Assembly (NCBI GenBank): GCA_037957365.1
Contig: JARHVA010000316.1
Location: forward strand, 2,108,001-2,172,000
Length of the DNA: 64,000 bases
DNA from: Torreya grandis
Lineage: Eukaryota > Streptophyta > Pinopsida > Cupressales > Taxaceae
Reading direction: 5' to 3'
The notes under the pieces are model-generated. The model was given only the letters and a program-made list of their open reading frames with translations. It had not been told where the DNA came from and did no database searches. Of the stretch, positions 34,618-43,949 are shown one piece after another (position 1 is the first letter of the stretch; the number at the start of each line of letters is the position of its first letter). The position numbers and the translations under genes were made by a program.

Positions 34618-35034
34618 CAGTGTTATCATTGTAACAGGGATGGCCACTTTAATTATGAGTGTAGATTAAAAGAAGGTAATAATGGTAAAAACGTTTATTA
34701 TGCTCAAGAAAGTGATGAAAATCCTCCAGATAATTTATTTTTATCTTATGACAACGCTGAAAATGTTTCTAAAGATGTTTGGTATTTAGATTCGGGATGT
34801 TCTAACCACATGTCAAGGAATGAAAAACTTATTTCTATAATGGATGAAAGTTTTAAATCCAAGATCAAGCTTGGTGATGACAAATCATTGGAGGTTGCTG
34901 CAAAAAGAACTATGGAAGTCCATACAAAAAAATGTATGAAGAGTGTTAAAGACATTTATTACACTCCAAAGTTAAAGCATAAGTTGTTAAGTGTTGGACA
35001 ATTATGTGAGAAGAATTATAAAGTTGTATTTTGA
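34618..35034 (+). pseudogene. copia B gag zinc knuckle and aspartic protease
   Basis: The frame change at the A run leads to CYHCNRDGHFNYEC (34621-34662), a complete CX2CX4HX4C knuckle that binds element RNA. The protease follows with WYLDSGCSNHMSRNEKL, where DSG (about 34789-34797) is the catalytic aspartate motif and is intact. [19 protein letters not shown] marks the C-terminal half. The frame stops at 35032 (TGA) because of a one-base shift near 35025-35035, beyond which [10 protein letters not shown] is read in the third frame. Confidence 0.92.
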
Positions 35035-36230
35035 AAATCAACAATGTATAATTTATGATAAGAATCAAGGAAACAGGGTGGTAACAGTGGTGCCTATGAC
35101 AAAGAATAGGATGTTTCCATTGAAGTTTGGTGAACATAACAAGAACCTTGTCAATATGGCATATGAGGATACAAGTTGGTTGTGGCATCTCAGGTATGGG
35201 CATTTAAATTTTCATAGTTTGAAGATTCTAACATCAAAAGCATTAGTTTCTGGTTTGCCTAAGGTTGAAGAGCACAAGGAAGTTTGTGAAGGATGTGCTA
35301 AAGGAAAACATGCAAGAGAGAAATTTCCAAAAGGCAATGCATGGAGAGCCCATTATCCACTCCAGTTAGTTCATTCAGACATTTGTGGTCCTATGCAGAC
35401 AAAGAGTTTGGGTAAGTCATCATATTTCATTACTTTTATTGATGATTACTCACAACAGTGTTGGGTTTATTTTTTGAAGACCAAAGGTGAAGCTTTTGAG
35501 ACATTCAAGAGGTTTAGAGCCCTTGTAGAAAATGACAAATGGTGCAAAATCAAATGCTTAAGGACTGATCATGGAGGAGAATTTTGTTCAAAAGCCTTTC
35601 AAGGTTATTGTGATATGCATGGCATTAGAAGACAACTCACCACTGCATACACACCTCAACAAAATGGTGTAGCTAAAAGGAAGAATCGTACAGTGGTGGA
35701 GATGGCACAAAGCATGCTACAAACAAAAGGATTAAGTAATTCTTTTTTGGGAGATGTAGTTGCTACAGCAGTATATATTCTCAATCAGAGTCCCACTAGT
35801 GCACTTGACAGGGTGACTCCGTATGAAGCCTGGTATGAGAAAAAATCAAATGTTAATTATTTCAAAGTTTTTGGTTGCTTAGCGTATGTTCATGTTCCTG
35901 ATCAAAAGAGACAGAAGTTAGATCCCAAAAGTGAGTCATGTATTTTTGTTGGATATAGTGAAGAAAGTAAGGCTTACAGGGTATATAATCCTCTTACTAA
36001 TAAGCTTATTGTGTCAAGAGATGTGATTTTTGATGAAGGGGGAGTTTATGGTCATCAAAAAGGCCATATGGAAAAGTTAAAATCTATTTTAAATGAAGTT
36101 ATTATGGATGATATTGATCATGGGCAGCCCACTAATATTTTTGTTTTAAGTGCTACAAATCCACCAAGTAACCTCTCATCTAGTTGTTCAATTCCAAGTG
36201 TAAGTCCAAATTCAAGTCCTAATTCTGCAA
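35035..36230 (+). pseudogene. copia B integrase with catalytic Glu changed to Lys
   Basis: The frame is open from 34991 to 37303. The zinc domain shows [16 protein letters not shown] and CEGCAKGKH (HHCC). The catalytic core has VHSDICGP (first Asp), RTDHGGEFC (second Asp) and [10 protein letters not shown], where the third catalytic residue should be Glu (NGVAERKN, as kept in copia A). The codon at 35675-35677 is AAA, so one G-to-A change would explain it. The C-terminal part shows [24 protein letters not shown] and [18 protein letters not shown]. Apart from this residue the domain looks well preserved, but strand transfer should be lost. Confidence 0.94.
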
Positions 36231-37870
36231 GAAATGTAAGAAGATTGAGTGACATTTATCAAAGGAGTTCAAATCAAACACATGAAGAAAATCCAAGAGG
36301 TGAGACACTGAATTTTGCTTTACTTACCAAAGCTGATTTTGAACCATCATGTTTTGAAGATGCATATACTAATGAGGTTTGGATGCAAGCAATGAAAGAA
36401 GAGATGGATTCTATTCACAGGAATGACACTTGGGAGCTTACAAAGCTTCCATATGACAAGAAGAAGATTGGCACCAAATGGGTCTACAAGACTAAGTGTA
36501 ACAGTGATGGAAGTGTTGAAAGGCATAAGACAAGATTAGTTGCTAAAGGCTTCACACAAAAGTATGGCATTGATTATGAAGAGACATTTGCCCCAGTAGC
36601 AAGACAAGAGACCATTAGAATGTTGATTTCATTAGCAGCTCAAAAGAATTGGAGCATCCATCATATGGATGTGAAAAGTGTCTTCTTGAATGGGTACTTA
36701 GAAGAAGTATATGTGGAACAGCCACAAGGTTTTGAAGTGCAAGGAAAAGAAAATCATGTCTACAAGTTAAAGAAGGCTTTGTATGGCCTCAAACAAGCAC
36801 CAAGAGCATGGTATGCTATGATTGATGGATATTTTCAAGAGAATGGCTTTCAAAGAAGTAAGAGTGAACATACCCTTTACTACAAACAAGAAGGTAATGA
36901 TATTCTGATTGTAAGTTTGTATGTTGATGACTTGTTGTATATGGGTAGCAGTTCTATGATGAAAGATGAATTCAAAGTTTTCATGATGAATGAATTTGAG
37001 ATGAAAGATTTAGGCCTTATAAAATATTTTTTAGGAATGAAGGTTTATCAAAGGGAGAATAAAAATTTTATTTGTCAAACAAGGTATGGTAAAGATATGT
37101 TGAAGAAACTTGATATCGCTGATTGTAAACCAGTCTCCACTCCAGTTGCTCATGGAGTTGTGTTGTGTAGAGATGGTGCTGAAAGAGTTGATGAAACAAC
37201 TTATAGAAGTATTGTTGGAAGCTTAATGTTTCTAACTCATACAAGACCTAATATTGCTTATTCAATTTCACTTATTTTAAGGTACATGACAGAGCCATCA
37301 TAAATACATATGAAGGCAGCCAAAAAAATTTTGAAGTATGTGAAAGGCACTCTAGATTTTGGTATTCATTACTACACTTCTAAAAGGTTCAATCTTGTTG
37401 GTTTTAGTGATTCTGATTGGGGAGGTAGTTTGGATGACCGAAAGTCAACACTTGAGAATTGTTTTTATTTTGGTTCTGGTTTGATTACTTGGAGCTCAAA
37501 GAAGCAAAGTATAGTTGCCCTTTCTTCTACAGAAGCAGAGTATGTTGCAGTCACTTCAGCAGGAACACAAGCACTATGGCTTAGAAAACTTCTTGAAGAA
37601 ATTGGAGAGATTTAAGTTCAGCGCACAGTTATTTTTTGTGATAACATCAGTGCTATTAAATTGGCCAAAAATCCAGTTCATCACAGTAGGACAAAACATT
37701 TTGATTAAAGCATCATTTTATCCGAGATTTAGTGCAGATGAAGGTAGTAGAATTGAAATACATCAACACTAAAAAATAGTTGGCAGATATCTTCACGAAA
37801 GTAGTTGCAACAGAGCAGTTTTTGACACTCAGAGATCAGATTGTAAGCCCTCTCAGCATCAAGGGGGAGT
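36231..37870 (+). pseudogene. copia B reverse transcriptase / RNase H
   Basis: The RT copies element RNA into DNA. It shows [50 protein letters not shown] (first catalytic Asp), [37 protein letters not shown] (36920-36949, catalytic pair intact) and [14 protein letters not shown] at 37301-37303 cuts the frame just before the HMKAAKKILKYVKGTLDFG segment. RNase H continues with GFSDSDWGGSLDDRKST and STEAEYVA. Further breaks are TAA at 37613, a lost base near 37707 and a TAG near 37775. The sequence up to YVDD is intact, so most damage sits at the 3' end. Confidence 0.94.
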
Positions 37871-37871
37871 A
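37861..37871 (+). other. copia B polypurine tract
   Basis: AAGGGGGAGTA directly precedes the 3' LTR. It is the same as the core of the copia A tract, and also resembles the copia C tract (minus strand, near 43950). Confidence 0.92.
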
Positions 37872-38371
37872 TGTTAGTAACTGATGCTGGATCATCCAGT
37901 CTCCTCTATGCATGCACGATTTAGACAATCAAATAACCATCCATTTGAATTTAAACACTCAGTTAATAATTAATATTAGTCTTTGTTTTTTCCGTCAATC
38001 TTTTTTGGACAGCGAACAATACATGCATATTTGAAACCTTTTTTAAACTGCTATGTATTTTTAAACCTTTGTTTAGACTGTTGTTCAAATAGAGTGTTAA
38101 ACTCCCCTAAATTAAGCTTTCCTTATTATTAATAAGAGGTTTTGTACAGAGCTGCATTATGAATGAAAAAACTTTTTTTTTTTGTTAAGGTTGTAATCAG
38201 AATACAGTACTGTAATAAAAAAAGAGTACTCTGCCTTCTTCAAATTTAATATATGATTTGTGTTTATTATGTCTATTGATATTTGGTAAATGATGCAAAT
38301 GATTTGGCTATGTTCTTGTTGATATTTCTTTTCTCTGTCATGATTAGTTAAGAGCTGTTTCAGAATTCACA
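37872..38371 (+). repeat. copia B 3' LTR
   Basis: 500 bp, from TGTTAGTAACTGATGCTGG to CAGAATTCACA, followed by the target duplication ATATT at 38372. Differences from the 5' LTR are scattered, with one clustered change near 38090 (AATAGAGTG for AACAACCTG). Confidence 0.95.
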
Positions 38372-38499
38372 ATATTAATAAAAATAATATGTTATATTAA
38401 ATTTAAAACAATATTATATTAATAATATAATAATTAACAGAAAAAAATATGCATTTTTATTTAGTTATCATAAATTTTTGAAGACAGTAATGTATTTCA

Positions 38500-39480
38500 T
38501 GATAATTTTAGAAACCTGCTCACAAATATCCCTGGGTTGTAATTTGGATGGACGCTTCAGCCTAACACATCCTTGAATAGACAACTGTACAGCCTCGACT
38601 CGCTTTGGATCAACTTGGCTCTACTGATACGCTGGGATTAACACACCCTGATAAGATGAAATGACTGATAAATGCAGGCCGAACTTACCATCCCTTGGAT
38701 GACGCTGGTATTGCCCATGAACCGGTTCGGCTCAGAGGTTCGCGTGCCTCAAGTCAATTCCTCACATCTCCACCACATTTGTTGATGATGCTTCTTCTGG
38801 CCGTTCGAGTACCTTCTCCCACTCAGGCTCCAACAATGAACTGGCTCGAATAGAAACAAAAGCTCGAGTGTTTTATCTCTGATACCGGCTTAAGGGTTCT
38901 AAACGCATACTAGAACCAGTTTGCTATAGGAAACACAAATAACCTCCAAAGATCTTAAGCTTTGCAGTAATAAAAACTAGACAAGAGGGAAACACATTAA
39001 TTAAACTCTTCTATCATCAACTGGTAAGAGCTTTGATGCTCAATATTTTACACATACCAATACAATCTTGTAAATTCAAACCAGCAGAGCTTCGGTGCTC
39101 GATGTCTCATTAACAGAATGATACATTAATGTATTATTTATGTTGCTATAGAATTCTCTAGAGATAGCTGCACTTCTCAGAAGAAATCAGATCAGAATAA
39201 ATGCTTTAATGAAGTCGTATCAACCAGCAGCAAAGGAGGAAGATATTTTGCACGGTGAGATATTCGCTTGGATCTCCTAGCTATCAAGGACTGACAGTCA
39301 TTCAATAAGGTAAGCGAGATAGTGTAGATTACAGCTGGACAGTCACATTTTCCAAAAGAAATCTGTGTTTGCAATCAAATTCCTCTTTTTGAAGAATGAA
39401 ATGATTTTGTATCTCATGAGTTTTGCCTATTTCTATAAAGTCACTCTGTGACTGTAGATAGATAGAAACTGTAAGTAGAT
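38500..39480 (-). mobile_element. possible old LTR-retrotransposon relic (LTR, primer site, leader)
   Basis: This block is richer in GC than its surroundings. On the minus strand AAGCCGGTATCAGAGATAAAA (about 38871-38891) contains GGTATCAGAG, the initiator-tRNA primer-site core. If real, the LTR would lie at about 38892-39430 and the leader at about 38500-38870. The LTR ends are not the canonical TG...CA next to this site, and no partner LTR or gag frame was found. The stretch 39005-39110 contains two similar hairpins (GAGCtttgatGCTC, GAGCttcggtGCTC). Alternative: unrelated low-copy DNA with a chance primer-like match. Confidence 0.35.
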
Positions 39481-40020
39481 GGTCATTCTTGAAAGATTAG
39501 AGATTTATTATATAAATGAAATATTTTCTTTTGATGTACAATCATATTGTTAATCATGAGTTAAAAATAGTATGAGTTGATTGAAAATCTTTATTAACAT
39601 GACATATTTGTTTGGAAATTAAGTTGATTATTTATCTAATATTTATATTCAGTTATATTGATTTATAATAAATGGTATTACGATTTTTTTGGGCATCCTT
39701 TATATATGTTTTGTTGTTATAGAATGTAATATTTAGTTGCTTACTTTATTATAATAGAGCCATGTTAGATTATGTTGACCCCTCTTGTTATCCAACTTTG
39801 ATGTCGGCGCTGAAATTTGAGATCAACTACAGATGTCTAGTTGTTAATATGTGAGAGCATGTCTCTTTATCTATGGGAAATTTCCTTTGGCATGATATAT
39901 CTACTTCGATACTCCTTGATTTGATAAGGTTATAAATGGTAACAATAAAACCATTTTTCTCTGGGTATGCTCTGAGTGCAACTTTTAACTAGGTCTTACC
40001 TCCAAGGAAAATTCTCTTGT
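39481..40020. other. intergenic, nothing recognised
   Basis: No credible frame or repeat structure. Confidence 0.4.
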
Positions 40021-40148
40021 GTGAATGACAATTTATATAAACTTGTTATAATATTGTAGCTGTAATAAACTAAGAGCACCATTATGTGAATGACAATTTA
40101 TATAAACTTGTTATAACATTGTCGCTGTAATAAACTAAGAACATTCTT
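40021..40148 (+). repeat. 64-bp tandem duplication (2 copies)
   Basis: GTGAATGACAATTTATATAAACTTGTTATAA..ATTG at 40021 and 40085, continuing to CTGTAATAAACTAAGARCA. Only about three substitutions separate the copies, so this is recent. Confidence 0.85.
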
Positions 40149-41148
40149 GTAGGTATCTCTGGGTTTGTAAATTTAAAATAAAAATATATAAAATATAAGA
40201 GTTATTAAGATCTTTCTTTTAATAATTCATATTTATTTTCATAGTTCATAACTCTTAAGTAAAATAGTGGATTCATTTGTATAAACATGATAATTATTAA
40301 ACATTTTCTTTTAATAATTTATGATTTTAGATTAGGGGTTTCATCTATATAAAATAATTTGAATTAAATTCCTTACATTGCTTTCTTAGTACTTTCATTG
40401 TGGTTGAAGAATCATTGATTGACAAAATAGGTGAATTATGGGTGATCGCTTTCAGGTAGAAAGAATGGTTGGCGAGTTTAATTCTCAAGTATTCTACATT
40501 TAAAAGGAGAACATATGTCATAAATGAAAAGAAAACACTTATACATTCCTTCCAGCGTAACATGCACCTTTACGACAATTGTTACTAATAACTTAAAATC
40601 CAACCATTTTCATAATTCACGTTGTACAATGGTTGTGGCTACATCTTTGTGCTTAATCTTAATTTGAATTAAGATTTTACTAATTATTATCACTGTTAAT
40701 TCTTGTTACATAGATTTACATAATTTTAATGCTTATTTCTTCTAGAATGTAAATACTTAATTTTATTTTTTTAGTATTGTTTTTTTATTAACAAAGTTGT
40801 GAAATAAGCATCGTAACAATTGAAGATAACAAAATCGGTGTTACGTCAAACGAAAAAAATTTAACAAATATTATGTAAATAGCTAAACATTATAGGGTCA
40901 TTGCCATTCATACTATTTATATATTATATAAGATAATATTTATATACATTTGATATATTAATACATACTAAATATAACCGAATAATGCAAATATACAATT
41001 CCTCCGGTTTTCTTTGCATCTTCGGGACAACTGCTAGTAAGTAACATTTGGTAGTACAGTAATCGTTACACCACAACTTTGCCACTTCCGATAGAGTTAT
41101 GGTCTGCCTTGTGTAATGGTCTTATACTTTATTGCAGTGGAGGGATTT
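40149..41148. other. AT-rich intergenic sequence
   Basis: Contains a smaller internal similarity, TTTCTTTTAATAATTYATR at about 40215 and 40307. No gene-like content. Confidence 0.4.
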
Positions 41149-41262
41149 GTAAAATTTTCTTATCGCACATATTTTAGTGGAAGTGGCAGAATTTATATTG
41201 TAAAATTTTCTTGTCGCACATATTTTAGTGGAAACATATATTATAGTGGCAGAATTTATATG
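41149..41262 (+). repeat. 50-bp tandem duplication (2 copies, one expanded)
   Basis: TGTAAAATTTTCTTATCGCACATATTTTAGTGGAAGTGGCAGAATTTATA (41149) recurs at 41199 with one substitution and an inserted ACATATATTATA before GTGGCAGAATTTATA. Confidence 0.8.
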
Positions 41263-41339
41263 GTGCAAGCATGGCTCTTTTAGGCTAGGCTTGAAAAAAT
41301 CATGCAATTACACTGCGACTACCACAATTGGATAATGCA

Positions 41340-41830
41340 TAAGAGCGGAACTAAAAGAGAGATAACACAAGAAGGCTGTTGACAAAGCCCTTGGTCACTG
41401 GACTGGTAATACTCGTTATACCAAAGTTGAATATGCCAACTATATCAAAATAGCCACTTTTGCTCATTTACTATCACTATAATATGCACAGTGAAGGCCC
41501 AGTACCATCAGTTGAGGTGATGCCCTGAGAAGAATTCAAGTCAACACAGGCAAGATGTGATTTTATCCTTACACATGGCGATGTTGTTTTGAGCCGATGC
41601 TCAAGTGGGTGGGATAGCCAGGTGCATAGAGGAGTTGATTTCGCCTGAGATTTGGTGCAATCCTTGGATCATCTGGATTGTGTATGCACCCCTGTCGGAG
41701 AACTCCACGGACAAGCTTGAACTTGGGTGGCCAATGGCCGTGTGTCGTATGCTTGAGCCTAGACTTTCAGGCTTTAGCAATCAATTTTTAACTATCCTAG
41801 AGAATTTCTTCCAATCAATTCTTTGAATTT
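41340..41830 (+). other. less AT-rich unassigned block with a 73-codon ORF
   Basis: Sequence here is more complex than its neighbours. An open frame at 41605-41826 begins MGGIARCIEELISPEIWCNP and continues with WIIWIVYAPLSENSTD and LELGWPMAVCRMLEP. I do not recognise a family. The segment could be a gene or transposon fragment. There is no clear promoter or splice site to support it. Confidence 0.25.
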
Positions 41831-41885
41831 GAGTATGTTATTAGTGTATTAGCATTTGACTTACGATCCCAAAACCAAAAAAAAG

Positions 41886-42080
41886 GTGCACTAAACTTGA
41901 GATGGAATAAATAACTAAATAGCAGATCTGAGTACTGATAAAACAAAAAATCCGTGCACCTAATTTAAGATAGAATAAATAATTAAGTAGCAGATCCTGG
42001 TACTGATAAAACCAAAAATCCGTGCATAAAACTCCAGATGGAATAAATAGCTAAGTAGCAGATCTGGGTACTGATATGGG
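41886..42080 (+). repeat. 68-bp tandem repeat (3 copies)
   Basis: Copies start with GTGCA at 41886, 41954 and 42022, giving an exact 68-base period. Each contains GATRGAATAAATARYTAARTAGCAGATC and GGTACTGATA. The third copy ends at about 42080, where GTACTGATATGGG departs from the others. Confidence 0.88.
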
Positions 42081-42620
42081 TACAGGTTTAGGTAAGCTGG
42101 TATGGAATTTTTTGGGGCATGCATACTGTTTGGATAAACAATATTAGCGATCTATAACATGCATATAATAAATAAAATGAATAAAATAACTACAAAATAG
42201 ATAAAAATGCTACTAATAATTCAATGTCAAACATTATATTATAAATTGAAATAAATCAATAGACTAATCATCAGGGGTTAAATTTAGATTAAGTACATAA
42301 TATAAATTATAAATGTATTAAAAAAAGGGAGCTTGGCACCAAATAGGCACTTGTAGTGATATACGATTAGCAAAAGAATAGAGTTTCAGTCTTAAACAAT
42401 TAACAAAATAAAGGTGAAAGAAAATATTTGCAATGAAAAGTAAATGTGTTGTTATTTTTTATTTTTTTTTTGACAGAATAAATGTGAGAGTGTTATTTTG
42501 GGTTTCCACATACTTTGTAAGTATTTTTTGAAGTCCAAAAATGAACTTTTATTTACATTTAAAACGACAATTAAAAAAAAAATGTTGTATACACTTTAAG
42601 AATATGGACAATCCTTAGGT
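42081..42620. other. AT-rich intergenic sequence
   Basis: No credible gene; homopolymer A and T runs at 42458-42470 and 42575. Confidence 0.4.
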
Positions 42621-42627
42621 TCTACCT

Positions 42628-42697
42628 AGGTATATCTTAGTAGGGCCAGGTCTTACCAGGTACATCCTTGGATGTACCTGGCCCTGATAAGACATAC
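42628..42697. repeat. long inverted repeat (hairpin) rich in AGGTACATCC/CCAGG
   Basis: The left arm AGGTATATCTTAGTAGGGCCAGG plus TACATCC and the right arm GGATGTACCTGGCCCTGATAAGACATACCT are complementary over about 30 bases with three mismatches. The left arm carries an extra TCTTACCAGG, itself a partial repeat of the neighbouring motif. Only TT separates the innermost AGGTACATCC/GGATGTACCT arms, so the stem would be almost loop-free. Confidence 0.75.
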
Positions 42698-43362
42698 CTG
42701 TATAAGGCCGGAAGAAGGATTGTACTGGGATAGGTTCCTTTACATATAGGTACCCAACTTCTTAAATAAATAACATATGAATCATAACTTACATACCCTA
42801 ATCAGGGTTCCTTCCAAGATGCATTCCTTGTATCGTCTAGCCACCAAAGTATAATTGAGATACATTTCCAAGCGAAGAACCTAACTGTAAACCCTGACAT
42901 TAAATGTATTCCTTCTTCGGAAGGGCATGACAAAGGCTACAATGGTGAGTCCAATTAATAAAATGTTCATACTACGCACAACTAATCTGGGTTTGGAAAA
43001 TATCCTTGTAAGCTTTGGAAGGTGATCTGTTGCAACCATTTTAATAGTATAATGTACATGGTAATAGTGAGATAGTCAAAATATCTCACTAATAACCAAA
43101 TATGGCCAAGAATCTGATTTATCTTCCAGTGAACACCATTTGTTTCATTTTTATGTATTTTCCTTTGAATTATATGCATATGAAAAGTATGGTACATGTT
43201 CTGCACATTTTATTATCCAGGATGAGGTCTTGGATGAGAAGGAAATGACTGTAGTTTTTTTTAGAAACTTTACAAATTTTTATGAAGTAATCGAAAGCAC
43301 ATTGTAGAAAGGCCTTCCAATGAAGGTCTTAATGGAAAGCTGGACTCTACTGTTTTCGTCTG

Positions 43363-43530
43363 CTATGTGAGTTCAAGGCCCTTGTTAAGAGAGCCACCAA
43401 CATTGCCAGATATAATCTCCTGAGATTTGGAAACTGCATTGGAAAATTTACTAAGGGTGGTAAATTCCATCTCACCATTCAATGTCTTGATCTTCTTGCA
43501 GCCCATGCCAAGTACAAAATATTGCACGAG
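43363..43530 (-). other. exon-like open frame of unknown family
   Basis: On the minus strand a pyrimidine-rich acceptor-like TTAATTTTCCTTCAG ends at 43531. It is followed by an open frame LVQYFVLGMGCKKIKTLNGE, MEFTTLSKFSNAVSKSQEII, SGNVGGSLNKGLELT and a TAG stop at 43363. The composition is balanced, unlike the low-complexity chance frames elsewhere, so it may be a terminal exon of a gene or pseudogene. I cannot name the family. No upstream exon was identified. Confidence 0.35.
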
Positions 43531-43599
43531 CTGAAGGAAAATTAAGCGCTTAGTCATACAAACAACAGAGTACACTACAGGTAAAAGATGCATAAAATA

Positions 43600-43949
43600 A
43601 CATAAAGCCTTTCATTAAATCCTTTAGATCACTGTCTGCGCTTCGTTGCTCACATGAAATACATAAACAGATTTTTGAAGAAATGTTTCTAGAGTTTCGT
43701 TACTCTTACTCATGCATTACATTCTACAGTATGTATATATATATATATATCTTTTACAAAACATGGTATTCAATTAGCTTTCTCATGAAGATTCTAGAGA
43801 AAAAAAAAAAAAAAAAGGATGAATAATAAATGCAGTAGATAGTAGTTCGGATACAATTTGTGGCAATGAAGTTTAAAATTTTGTTTAAATACAAGTTGAC
43901 GTGGAAGGGGAGATTAACATTCATTGATCTGGTGTCCACATTCACCAAC
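43600..43949 (-). repeat. copia C 3' LTR, partial
   Basis: On the minus strand TGTTGGTGAATGTGGACACCA starts directly after a polypurine tract, as an LTR should. The LTR contains an A/T run near 43800 and a (TA)n stretch near 43735. Its distal end could not be located because the partner LTR is missing; 43600 is a rough limit. Confidence 0.6.

Larger units (their letters stand above)
33230..38371 (+). mobile_element. Ty1/copia LTR retrotransposon, structurally complete but defective (copia B)
   Basis: A 5142-bp element with 5' LTR 33230-33731, primer-binding site from 33732, gag, protease, integrase, RT and RNase H in copia order, polypurine tract 37861-37871, 3' LTR 37872-38371 and identical 5-bp flanks. 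By hand I count about 25 differences between the LTRs in 500 bases, mostly C/T and G/A, so the insertion is younger than copia A but not recent. Coding defects are two in-frame TGA codons in gag, two frameshifts in gag/protease, an integrase active-site change, and several stops or frameshifts near the RNase H end. It could move only with proteins supplied by a relative. Confidence 0.96.

Noticed and set aside
38520..38720. Minus-strand text DPKRVEAVQ resembling gypsy RT (DPxRVEAIQ)
   Set aside because: Neighbouring residues do not match the expected KKxxQSFLGKxNF sequence, so I treat it as chance.
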